From positions 19,820,079 to 19,884,078 of the forward strand of contig NC_081543.1 in assembly GCF_901000735.1 (NCBI RefSeq): a stretch of 64,000 nucleotides of DNA, read 5' to 3'. Every line of letters begins with the position of its first letter. Position 1 is the stretch's first letter. The position numbers and the translations under genes are program-made. This DNA comes from Corylus avellana. Lineage: Eukaryota > Streptophyta > Magnoliopsida > Fagales > Betulaceae. Shown one piece after another: positions 55,634 to 56,577 of the stretch. A model generated the notes under the pieces. That model saw only the letters and a program-made list of their open reading frames with translations. It had not been told where the DNA came from and made no database searches.

Positions 55634-56387
55634 TGGCTATATTAGTAATTTTGGTGTAATTACAGTGAAAGCATATGTGTTGCCACCAAAATAGAATAAC
55701 TATTCTATTCCACCTACTTTTATTCCCAATAATAACTATTCCTTTTTCTAACAGAATAGTCCTTCCGCGTATCAAACGAAGCCTCGTTTCCTTTTGCTTT
55801 TGCCACTAATAATGAAAACTCAAAAACTCAAAAACCAAAACCCTACCCCTTCTCAGGGAAAAAGAGAGAGCACTACACGTTTTCTATTGTTCTAATATCC
55901 AATGTTAAAGGCAGTCAACAATCGAATCCAATTTTTCCCATTATTATCGAAGTTGAGAAAAAATAAATGAAAATATATAATAACTCAAATACCCCCACTT
56001 CTCTTCAACGTTCCAAATTCTGCTAAACCAAATATTCGAATCAGAACTTCATTGTTTTCCTAAAATGTCCCAGCAACCGAATAGATACATACAGATAAAA
56101 ATATACATTCATACATGCATCCTTCTATATGAAGAGCGAGAGAGAGACAAAGGGAGATGGCTTACGACGGCGTTGAAGAGAGTGGACTTGCCGACATTAG
56201 GGAGGCCAACGATGCCGGCTCTAAGGCTCATGCTTACTTTGGAGGATGAGGAAGAGAAGCGCTGCGTGAATCCCAAAAAGCCTATGAAGTGAGACTTCTC
56301 TGTGAGAAGAAGAGACTGATTTCTGGAGAGCGATGACTTCAATGGATGAACCAATGTCGGGATTAGGTGACCGCACGCCATTCTCAT
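2105..56387 (-). CDS. YchF: YchF/OLA1-like P-loop NTPase, organelle-type (9 exons in window, 3' end missing)
   Basis: Exons on the minus strand, 5' to 3': 56166-56387, 42981-43169, 42584-42637, 33057-33167, 9314-9376, 2997-3251, 2644-2790, 2530-2557, 2105-2175. They join in frame into 380 codons, and every intron inside the window is GT..AG. Residues 1 to ~52 are rich in Ser/Arg/Leu with few acidic residues and look like a plastid or mitochondrial transit peptide (inferred). [17 protein letters not shown] (about 53-69) carries the P-loop; DIAG (125-128) is the G3 motif; NVAE (263-266) stands where classical GTPases have NKxD. NxxE at this position is typical of YchF, whose members often prefer ATP. 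The C-terminal TGS-type region starts near exon 7. YchF proteins bind ribosomes and act in translation and stress responses. About 40 C-terminal codons are absent and should lie left of position 1. No frameshift or stop is seen, so the gene looks functional despite the transposon load. Confidence 0.95.
2530..2557 (-). CDS. YchF: YchF exon 8: 28-bp microexon
   Basis: 28 bp encoding ETKAWTILA plus the first base of a Gly codon (phase 1). The acceptor is TGTGCAG and the donor GCAG|GTTAGA. It is needed to keep the invariant GEKETKAWT sequence and to restore frame with exon 9. Confidence 0.9.
2644..2790 (-). CDS. YchF: YchF exon 7
   Basis: 147 bp, 49 codons, from [20 protein letters not shown] to [11 protein letters not shown]. 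The acceptor is TTGCAG and the donor AAG|GTGGTG. It encodes the conserved [18 protein letters not shown] helix leading into the TGS-like domain. Confidence 0.94.
2997..3251 (-). CDS. YchF: YchF exon 6: coiled-coil end and NVAE motif
   Basis: 255 bp, 85 codons, from [20 protein letters not shown] to [12 protein letters not shown]. The acceptor is TGTTCCAG and the donor CAG|GTTTGG. The [19 protein letters not shown] region contains NVAE, the base-recognition motif. It is the longest exon and the easiest to recognise. Confidence 0.95.
3347..4041. other. Intron 5 sequence, no gene recognised
   Basis: A/T-rich intron sequence between exon 6 and the first LINE-tail insertion. It contains an A-rich run at about 3347-3395 but no coding homology, LTR or inverted repeat that I could recognise. 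Confidence 0.6.
4059..4087 (-). mobile_element. Ultra-short LINE-tail insertion with 17-bp TSD
   Basis: A 29-bp insert which on the minus strand reads CATTACTTATC followed by an A-run. It is bounded by direct repeats TATATACAATAAATAAG at 4042-4058 and 4088-4104. Only the last bases of a LINE plus its poly-A were copied. It belongs to the same class as 268-293 and 17999-18018. Confidence 0.8.
4270..4395 (-). repeat. Copia 3' LTR (partial)
   Basis: The minus-strand LTR starts TGTTA at 4395, just after the purine tract CTCGAGGGGCAG. It aligns by eye with 8985-9124 (shared ACAAGAA.TTAAAT, CCTACAC, TATGGAAATACA and AAACTTATGATA blocks). The homology is lost near 4270, so the distal end is missing. 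Confidence 0.65.
4497..4652. mobile_element. MITE with 9-bp TSD (MULE-like)
   Basis: A 156-bp element with inverted termini GAAAAATGCTAGGC and GAGGAATGCTAGGC; complementarity continues through an ACAAACAAATTTTACAAAA block. The flanking 9-bp direct repeat TAAGCAATA is at 4488-4496 and 4653-4661. A 9-bp target duplication points to Mutator-like transposase mobilisation. It has no coding capacity and interrupts the copia RNase H region. Confidence 0.85.
5314..5928. mobile_element. Solo LTR (TG..CA) with 5-bp TSD, split by a MITE
   Basis: The boundaries are TGTTAG at 5314 and CTAACA ending at 5928, flanked by AGATA at 5309-5313 and 5929-5933. Without the nested MITE and its duplicated 9 bp the LTR is about 175 bp. 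It lies in the copia RT gene between the YVDD block and the YFLGIEVA block. The short LTR could come from a small copia or TRIM-type element. Confidence 0.82.
5413..5843. mobile_element. Long-TIR MULE-type MITE nested in the solo LTR
   Basis: A 431-bp near-palindrome. The arms run inward from GGATCGGGATCC (left) and GGATCCCAATCC (right end) over about 200 bp each. The centre is the GC-rich GGGGTGGCCGGCCACCCC. The flanking 9-bp direct repeat GGAGAGTAG is at 5404-5412 and 5844-5852. The long inverted arms and 9-bp TSD fit a foldback or Mutator-like non-autonomous element. A transcript through it would form a long hairpin. Confidence 0.9.
6500..8240 (-). pseudogene. Copia gag-protease-integrase remnant
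   Basis: Gag (UBN2-type) is readable as [17 protein letters not shown] and [20 protein letters not shown] (8094 to about 7760). Protease is [13 protein letters not shown] (about 7240) with the DSGA catalytic triad. The pre-integrase finger [14 protein letters not shown] follows at about 7060. The integrase core is mostly deleted, and the RT-proximal linker [19 protein letters not shown] sits near 6520. Stops and frame changes are frequent. Confidence 0.85.
8241..8904 (-). other. Copia 5' leader and gag start, primer-binding site
   Basis: This is the sequence between the 5' LTR and the recognisable gag. A TGGTATTATAG motif (minus strand, 8891-8901) directly after the LTR resembles the tRNA-Met primer-binding site TGGTATCAGAG with changes. 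No independent host gene is visible here. Confidence 0.55.
8905..9124 (-). repeat. Copia 5' LTR
   Basis: On the minus strand it starts TGTTGAAGGAGGAAACTTAT at 9124 and ends in CA near 8905, next to the primer-binding-like motif. About 220 bp; it pairs with the truncated LTR at 4270-4395. Confidence 0.7.
9314..9376 (-). CDS. YchF: YchF exon 5: start of coiled-coil
   Basis: 63 bp, 21 codons, beginning [12 protein letters not shown] and ending DSQSKLK. The acceptor is CTGCAG and the donor AAG|GTAATA. The lysine-rich helix corresponds to the coiled-coil arm of YchF proteins. Confidence 0.93.
9377..10054. other. Intron 4 sequence next to exon 5, no gene seen
   Basis: A/T-rich intron sequence between exon 5 and the LINE tail. 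No coding, LTR or TIR signal was recognised; it serves as unique flank for judging the duplication that begins at 9573. Confidence 0.6.
9573..11304. repeat. Duplicated segment, copy 1 (ends at the N gap)
   Basis: 1732 bp that appears identical to 11405-13136 at a constant offset of 1832. Copy 1 stops at the first N and copy 2 begins right after the last N. It covers plain intron sequence and then the 3' part of the minus-strand LINE (3' tail T-run at 10055-10062, zf-RVT and RT C-terminal region). The pattern is that of two contigs with overlapping ends placed side by side. Confidence 0.93.
11305..11404. other. Assembly gap, 100 N
   Basis: Exactly 100 N, the conventional size for a gap of unknown length. 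The flanking sequences are the two copies of one 1732-bp segment, so the true gap length may be negative. Confidence 0.99.
11405..13136. repeat. Duplicated segment, copy 2 (starts at the N gap)
   Basis: Second copy of 9573-11304. Its right end continues without a break into the rest of the minus-strand LINE, whereas copy 1 is cut at the gap. Confidence 0.93.
12039..15608 (-). pseudogene. LINE ORF2 (endonuclease-RT), broken
   Basis: Starts [14 protein letters not shown] at 15608. The APE-type endonuclease keeps CLIETKMEI and [13 protein letters not shown] at 14559-14561 interrupts the linker before [16 protein letters not shown] runs from [15 protein letters not shown] (about 14240) through [17 protein letters not shown] to [11 protein letters not shown], where a frameshift lies near 13560; the usual FADD box reads FAED. 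A further stop follows LLGKWLWG near 12973. The zinc-finger segment [18 protein letters not shown] is in the last frame (12386-12039). The start codon overlaps the end of ORF1 by 11 nt. Confidence 0.9.
15598..17750 (-). pseudogene. LINE ORF1 (RNA-binding-type), broken
   Basis: Starts [20 protein letters not shown] at 17750 (ATG at 17748-17750) and aligns with the intact-looking ORF1 of the LINE at 35397. A stop occurs at about 17565. Later parts are found in other frames, for example [18 protein letters not shown] (about 16800) and a Ser/Pro-rich middle. The C-terminus ends VELVDHEA with TAA at 15598-15600, overlapping the ORF2 start. A small duplication (CAACATCTCCCT, about 16850-16870) contributes one frame change. 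No CCHC knuckle was seen. Confidence 0.8.
17999..18018 (+). mobile_element. Ultra-short LINE-tail insertion, about 12-bp TSD
   Basis: A 20-bp insert TACTTATC plus an A-run, flanked by AATGTTCACATGT (17986-17998) and AATGTTTACATGT (18017-18029), which differ at one base. The insert equals the end of the LINE 3' tail. The exact boundary within the A-run is ambiguous. Confidence 0.65.
18070..18475 (+). mobile_element. LINE ORF1 C-terminal fragment
   Basis: Plus-strand sequence encoding [20 protein letters not shown] and, in a shifted frame, a [21 protein letters not shown] stretch. These match the ORF1 C-terminus of the LINE at 35397 ([14 protein letters not shown]). It includes a G-run at about 18189-18202. 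It is truncated at both ends with no independent function. Confidence 0.65.
18476..18538 (-). mobile_element. LINE 3' tail fragment
   Basis: A T-run of about 20 followed by GATAGGTAATATCAATTC and AAGCGCAAAGGGGCACAACC. On the minus strand this is the conserved LINE 3' end (GGTTGTGCCCCTTTGCGCTT .. TTACCTATC plus A-run). It abuts and truncates the chromovirus 3' LTR. Confidence 0.75.
18618..19233 (-). pseudogene. Gypsy integrase C-terminus and chromodomain
   Basis: [13 protein letters not shown] opens the last integrase part. [18 protein letters not shown] block and the [14 protein letters not shown] motif follow. After a frame change near 18790 comes [19 protein letters not shown], a clear chromodomain. 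Chromodomains steer integration of these elements toward particular chromatin. Confidence 0.88.
19375..20097 (-). pseudogene. Gypsy integrase zinc finger and core
   Basis: The HHCC finger is [18 protein letters not shown] plus CETCQRQKG; the core has [13 protein letters not shown] and [19 protein letters not shown]. Reading stops at a TAG after STAYHP, where the family has Gln (YHPQTDGQTE). The downstream codons resume [16 protein letters not shown] in the same frame, so this is a single nonsense change. Confidence 0.9.
20131..20730 (-). pseudogene. Gypsy RNase H region
   Basis: [18 protein letters not shown] opens the RT connection. [19 protein letters not shown] and [20 protein letters not shown] with [13 protein letters not shown] are the RNase H hallmarks. 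A TAG after GYDYEIV (20128-20130) interrupts before [14 protein letters not shown]. Confidence 0.9.
20762..21370 (-). pseudogene. Gypsy reverse transcriptase
   Basis: [59 protein letters not shown] and the catalytic FFDDILIYS are intact. A frameshift near 20745-20765 separates it from RNase H, and another near 21375 separates it from the protease region. Confidence 0.92.
21382..22522 (-). pseudogene. Gypsy gag and protease
   Basis: Gag shows a [18 protein letters not shown] retrotransposon-gag segment. A frame break near 22330 precedes the [18 protein letters not shown] continuation. The zinc knuckle [14 protein letters not shown] fits CX2CX4HX4C (about 22060). Protease carries [17 protein letters not shown] (about 21830). 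Confidence 0.9.
22523..23234 (-). other. Chromovirus 5' LTR and leader
   Basis: The LTR begins at 23234. Its inner end and primer-binding site could not be placed by eye, because the counterpart at the left is truncated after about 50 bp. No coding homology other than the upstream end of gag. Confidence 0.55.
23235..24594 (-). pseudogene. LINE ORF1 piece, minus strand (inverted relative to the LINE at right)
   Basis: The start is probably [19 protein letters not shown] (about 24594), followed by a broken stretch. The long frame 24349-23585 has [19 protein letters not shown] and [18 protein letters not shown], which correspond to [18 protein letters not shown] of the ORF1 at 35545. An acidic coiled-coil-like middle and a [12 protein letters not shown] basic block follow. 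It continues as [20 protein letters not shown] (23530) and is cut by the chromovirus LTR at 23234. It belongs to a family different from the 35397 element but related. Confidence 0.75.
24660..24858 (+). mobile_element. LINE ORF2 endonuclease start, cut by copia
   Basis: The plus-strand reading [20 protein letters not shown] followed by DIVFAR matches the start of LINE ORF2 ([20 protein letters not shown]). It is broken at 24859 by the copia LTR. The same LINE probably resumes in the RT at 30424. Confidence 0.7.
24859..25034 (-). repeat. Copia 3' LTR (type B)
   Basis: 176 bp from TGTTAGAAGTGTTAGGG (25034) to AATCTTAACA (24859). It shares CCTATATAATA, GCTTGTATTAGGTTAACATA and the start block with the LTRs at 43820-43984 and 45074-45262. 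It is longer than, and clearly different from, this element's own 5' LTR. The purine tract AAGGGGAG precedes it. Confidence 0.85.
25035..25620 (-). other. Non-coding 3' region of the copia chimera
   Basis: Contains two purine-tract/LTR-start-like blocks: CTTGAGGGGGAGTGTTAGAG (about 25107-25126) and the one at the LTR. It also has two copies of a GATC..CTCGCCGCAAAACACCAAG-type repeat (about 25220-25325) and a Ser/Cys-codon stretch without pol homology. It aligns by eye with 44400-45073 on the plus strand. Confidence 0.7.
25621..28320 (-). pseudogene. Copia pol: protease, integrase, RT
   Basis: Protease is [15 protein letters not shown] (about 28200) in the same frame as gag but after a TAG at 28300-28302. 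The integrase finger [14 protein letters not shown] and the catalytic D, D, E residues are in [18 protein letters not shown] and [11 protein letters not shown]. Frameshifts occur near 27180 and 26700. RT (26506-25658) is uninterrupted, with [40 protein letters not shown] and [12 protein letters not shown]. RNase H is cut after SQFLEAPRV and [11 protein letters not shown]. The missing RNase H means the copy could not replicate alone. Confidence 0.9.
28300..29271 (-). pseudogene. Copia gag
   Basis: Starts [20 protein letters not shown] at 29271. The UBN2-type core is [20 protein letters not shown] and [14 protein letters not shown]. One TAG at 28876-28878 follows SLDEYYN; the frame continues to a Gly/Arg-rich RGG-like stretch and the knuckle [14 protein letters not shown] (CX2CX4HX4C). 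It ends with a TAG before protease. Confidence 0.9.
29272..30266 (-). other. Copia leader between primer-binding site and gag
   Basis: About 1 kb without pol or gag homology. It contains short degenerate repeats of the ACCGG.CTGAACTGG type (29530-29650) and GCCGGAGAC..CCAGACC type (29760-29900). The GC-rich open frames here are chance frames in this leader. Confidence 0.65.
30267..30278 (-). promoter_or_regulatory. Primer-binding site (tRNA-Met)
   Basis: The minus strand reads TGGTATCAGAGC directly after the LTR end TCTCAACA. This is the standard initiator tRNA-Met primer site of plant copia elements. Confidence 0.92.
30279..30423 (-). repeat. Copia 5' LTR (type A)
   Basis: 145 bp from TGTTAGAAGAATGTATTAGG (30423) to CTCTCAACA (30279). 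It shares the TGTTAGAAG start and GGGTTTGAG with the type B LTR, but the interior and length differ. Confidence 0.88.
30424..32690 (+). mobile_element. LINE ORF2 RT to zinc-finger fragment
   Basis: Plus-strand LINE beginning at [20 protein letters not shown]. It then has [16 protein letters not shown], the [19 protein letters not shown] block, [20 protein letters not shown], an intact FADDTLIFC box (about 31224) and the thumb [15 protein letters not shown]. Stops fall at about 31698, 31848 and 32126. The zf-RVT part reads [20 protein letters not shown] and [11 protein letters not shown]. The 3' tail is missing: homology ends at [11 protein letters not shown] (about 32682). It is probably the continuation of 24660-24858, split by copia. 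Confidence 0.88.
32691..33056. other. Intron 4 sequence before exon 4
   Basis: A/T-rich intron sequence with no recognised gene, LTR or inverted repeat; it ends at the exon 4 donor. Confidence 0.6.
33057..33167 (-). CDS. YchF: YchF exon 4
   Basis: 111 bp, 37 codons, from [17 protein letters not shown] to [10 protein letters not shown]. The acceptor is TTTTCCCAG and the donor CAG|GTATTT. It encodes the conserved VVRCFED strand and the INLEL segment that precedes the coiled-coil insertion of YchF proteins. It is isolated by 9.4 kb and 23.7 kb introns. Confidence 0.94.
33168..33539 (-). mobile_element. Intron 3 start with a short LINE 3' tail
   Basis: At about 33205-33340 the minus strand carries a degenerate LINE 3' end: GTGTATTTAGGAGCGGCTTA, then TCCATTACTTATCAATTATT and an A/T tail. 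It is a 5'-truncated copy of roughly 130 bp. The rest of the stretch is plain A/T-rich intron. Confidence 0.6.
33540..35396 (+). mobile_element. LINE, 5'-truncated with internal deletion
   Basis: Endonuclease remnants: [39 protein letters not shown] and [11 protein letters not shown]. The next region is [18 protein letters not shown] plus [19 protein letters not shown]. At about 34445 it jumps to the C-terminal domain ([27 protein letters not shown]), so the whole RT is gone. The 3' end is CTGTGTACTAAGG, then ATTGTTTATCAAAAATAAAA. The full-length LINE at 35397 inserted in this tail. Confidence 0.85.
35545..37850 (+). pseudogene. LINE ORF1, one frameshift
   Basis: Starts [20 protein letters not shown]. 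The N-terminal domain has [20 protein letters not shown] and [17 protein letters not shown], shared by all ORF1 copies in the window. A basic patch [15 protein letters not shown] (about residue 365) may bind RNA (inferred). A long Ser/Pro/Val/Gly-rich middle follows (about 390-640). The frame changes at about 37505; the C-terminus is then [19 protein letters not shown] .. RVSRVKS. The TGA at 37848-37850 overlaps the ORF2 ATG as ATGA. No zinc knuckle is visible. Confidence 0.85.
37847..41497 (+). pseudogene. LINE ORF2: endonuclease, reverse transcriptase, zinc finger (one stop codon)
   Basis: 1216 codons with a single internal TGA at 40988-40990 (catttcccgTGAaga), where related copies have TGG (FPWKSIW). 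The APE endonuclease (residues 1 to ~230) has [17 protein letters not shown] (catalytic Glu 38), GGDFNV and [12 protein letters not shown] (about 440-720) has [49 protein letters not shown] and the box FPDD at about 688-691, where the usual residue is Ala (FADD). The C-terminal zf-RVT finger is [18 protein letters not shown] (about 41112-41165). Otherwise open throughout. Confidence 0.93.
41775..42175 (+). mobile_element. LINE 3' fragment (zf-RVT to tail)
   Basis: A diverged plus-strand LINE end. It carries a [24 protein letters not shown] reading near 41815-41875 with stops, then the 3' motif ACGTGTACTTAGGTTACACC, TTAATTACTTAT and an A-run at about 42165-42175. It is 5'-truncated. Confidence 0.75.
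42176..42583. other. Intron 3 sequence near exon 3
   Basis: A/T-rich intron sequence with no recognised element; it ends at the donor of exon 3. Confidence 0.6.
42584..42637 (-). CDS. YchF: YchF exon 3
   Basis: 54 bp, 18 codons: [18 protein letters not shown]. The acceptor is TTATTGCAG and the donor CAG|GTTTTT. It continues the highly conserved GEGLGNKFL motif across the exon 2/3 junction, which confirms the splice. Confidence 0.94.
42750..42913. mobile_element. MITE with 9-bp TSD in intron 2 (MULE-like)
   Basis: 164 bp with inverted ends GAGAAATGTTATACACACTC and GAGAAATGCTATATACACTC (the latter on the opposite strand). The inner arms are complementary over CACTCCC, and CTAACGTG pairs with CACGTTAG. 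The flanking 9-bp direct repeat TATATCAAT is at 42741-42749 and 42914-42922. It sits inside the 343-bp intron 2. Confidence 0.9.
42981..43169 (-). CDS. YchF: YchF exon 2: switch regions and DIAG motif
   Basis: 189 bp, 63 codons, from [19 protein letters not shown] to [15 protein letters not shown]. The acceptor is TGTGTAG and the donor GAG|GTGACA. The exon contains the conserved [12 protein letters not shown] segment and the G3 aspartate (DIAG) that coordinates magnesium. Confidence 0.94.
43170..43639. other. Intron 1 sequence near exon 2
   Basis: A/T-rich intron sequence with no recognised coding or transposon signal before the LINE at about 43640. Confidence 0.6.
43734..43779. repeat. Perfect 20-bp inverted repeat (hairpin)
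   Basis: Arms AGATTCATTCTGATGTGAAA (43734-43753) and its exact reverse complement (43760-43779), with spacer GGGGGT. It lies exactly where LINE ORF1 sequence jumps to ORF2 sequence. The second arm is therefore an inverted copy made at a deletion or template-switch junction. Confidence 0.92.
43985..43997 (+). promoter_or_regulatory. Primer-binding site (tRNA-Met)
   Basis: TGGTATCAGAGCC immediately follows the LTR end TTTAACA at 43984. Confidence 0.93.
44657..44876 (+). repeat. Tandem repeat inside the non-autonomous LTR element
   Basis: About four copies of a 52-60 bp unit built on ATCGATGTATCCGACC, CTTGGTGTTTTGTGGC and AGAACCGATCCCAAG. Two related units occur antisense in the copia chimera at about 25220-25325. 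Confidence 0.85.
46622..49824 (-). mobile_element. LINE, 5'-truncated, minus strand
   Basis: The T-run at 46622-46639 and GATAAATAAGTAATTTATTG mark the 3' tail. Upstream on the minus strand are zf-RVT ([20 protein letters not shown]), the C-terminal domain ([20 protein letters not shown]), RT ([46 protein letters not shown]), and the end of the endonuclease (QYTWSNN at 49824, then [11 protein letters not shown]). The RT box reads FADN rather than FADD. Many frame breaks occur. The 5' end is cut inside the endonuclease at about 49824. Confidence 0.88.
49825..49941 (+). mobile_element. Short LINE 3' end, plus strand
   Basis: About 115 bp: TACTTCCTATATACTTGAG, then TTGCGCCCCTCTACGC, AAATTACTTATC and an A-run. 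It is a strongly 5'-truncated LINE copy abutting the opposing LINE. Confidence 0.75.
49951..50190 (-). mobile_element. Au-like SINE, minus strand
   Basis: On the minus strand: GGGGTTGGCTCAGTGGTTGG (A-box-like, about 50160-50180), then a B-box-like TTATGTTCAAAACCC (about 50108-50124). The diagnostic body follows: CCTTGCCGAGGGCTAGTGCA, CTCTCGGGATTAATTAGAGC and TCCGGATTCCTAGTGCCAAA, ending in an A-run (49951-49964 as T). It is derived from a tRNA gene and transcribed by RNA polymerase III; it depends on LINE enzymes. Target duplications were not clear. Confidence 0.82.
50230..51307. other. Intron 1 sequence without recognised feature
   Basis: About 1.1 kb after the SINE and an A-run (50206-50229). 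It is A/T-rich with no coding homology, LTR or inverted repeat that I can support. Confidence 0.55.
51386..51485. other. Assembly gap, 100 N
   Basis: Exactly 100 N inside the CACTA-like element. The flanks (CGTCCCCATATGGG and CCTCCTCCTCCTCC) are not copies of one another, unlike those of the first gap. Exon 1 of the captured gene, if present, could lie here. Confidence 0.99.
52000..52885 (+). pseudogene. Plasma-membrane P-type H+-ATPase, captured 5' fragment
   Basis: Four exon-like blocks, all in frame: 52000-52119 ([30 protein letters not shown]), 52213-52311 ([20 protein letters not shown], first membrane helix), 52427-52564 ([35 protein letters not shown]) and 52673-52885 ([38 protein letters not shown]). 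They cover the N-terminus, M1-M2 and the actuator domain with its TGES motif, about 190 aa. The phosphorylation (DKTGT), nucleotide-binding and remaining membrane segments are absent; after STVKQ the sequence becomes an unrelated tandem repeat. Introns are retained, so it was copied from genomic DNA. The first block is followed by GC, not GT. Confidence 0.9.
52319..52337. repeat. CT microsatellite
   Basis: A (CT)n run in an intron of the captured H+-ATPase fragment, followed by CACACAC. Confidence 0.85.
52886..52960 (+). repeat. 29-bp tandem repeat at the capture breakpoint
   Basis: About 2.6 copies of GAGGATTTGTATTTTGAATG plus TAATTATAA, starting at 52886, 52915 and 52944. They begin exactly where H+-ATPase homology ends, so they mark the 3' junction of the captured segment. 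Confidence 0.9.
53474..54890. other. Intron 1 sequence without recognised feature
   Basis: 1.4 kb of A/T-rich sequence. No exon, LTR, tail or inverted repeat was recognised. Confidence 0.5.
54950..55800. mobile_element. Possible non-autonomous DNA element (GGAATA-rich)
   Basis: The left part has CATTCCTAGGAATACCTATT and GGGAATAGTGATTCCCC. The right part, reversed, has CGAGGCTTCGTTTGATACGC, GGAAGGACTATTCTG and TGGAATAGAATAGTTATTC. Such termini are common in plant hAT- or Harbinger-type MITEs. Boundaries and target duplication were not resolved. Confidence 0.35.
55589..55631. repeat. TA microsatellite
   Basis: About 20 uninterrupted TA units in intron 1. Confidence 0.95.
56166..56387 (-). CDS. 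YchF: YchF exon 1: transit peptide and P-loop
   Basis: 222 bp, 74 codons. The first ATG is at 56387 (MRMACGHL) and a second in-frame ATG is at 56381. The exon encodes the Ser-rich leader and then [17 protein letters not shown]. It ends exactly before GTAAGC, in phase 0. The in-frame stretch upstream of 56387 has no ATG. Confidence 0.94.
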
Positions 56388-56575
56388 TGTTGCAAACACG
56401 CACAAGCAGAGCGAGAGACACAGAGCGCTTTAACTTTGTTTTCTCTCTTGAAAAATAGAGGGAAAGCAGGGCCACGCGTTTAGGGATTGAAATTCTTTTA
56501 TGAAGTGCTCCATTGTTGAAAATTAAAGTTTTTTTTGTAAGGATCATATTTAAGAAAAAAAGAATAATGCTACAC
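56388..56575 (-). promoter_or_regulatory. YchF 5' flank (putative 5' UTR and promoter)
   Basis: Sequence upstream of the start codon. It contains a pyrimidine-rich TCTGTGTCTCTCGCTCTGC stretch typical of plant 5' UTRs and ends where a probable hAT-like element begins. No convincing TATA box was found, and the transcription start cannot be placed from sequence alone. Confidence 0.45.
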
Positions 56576-56577
56576 TT

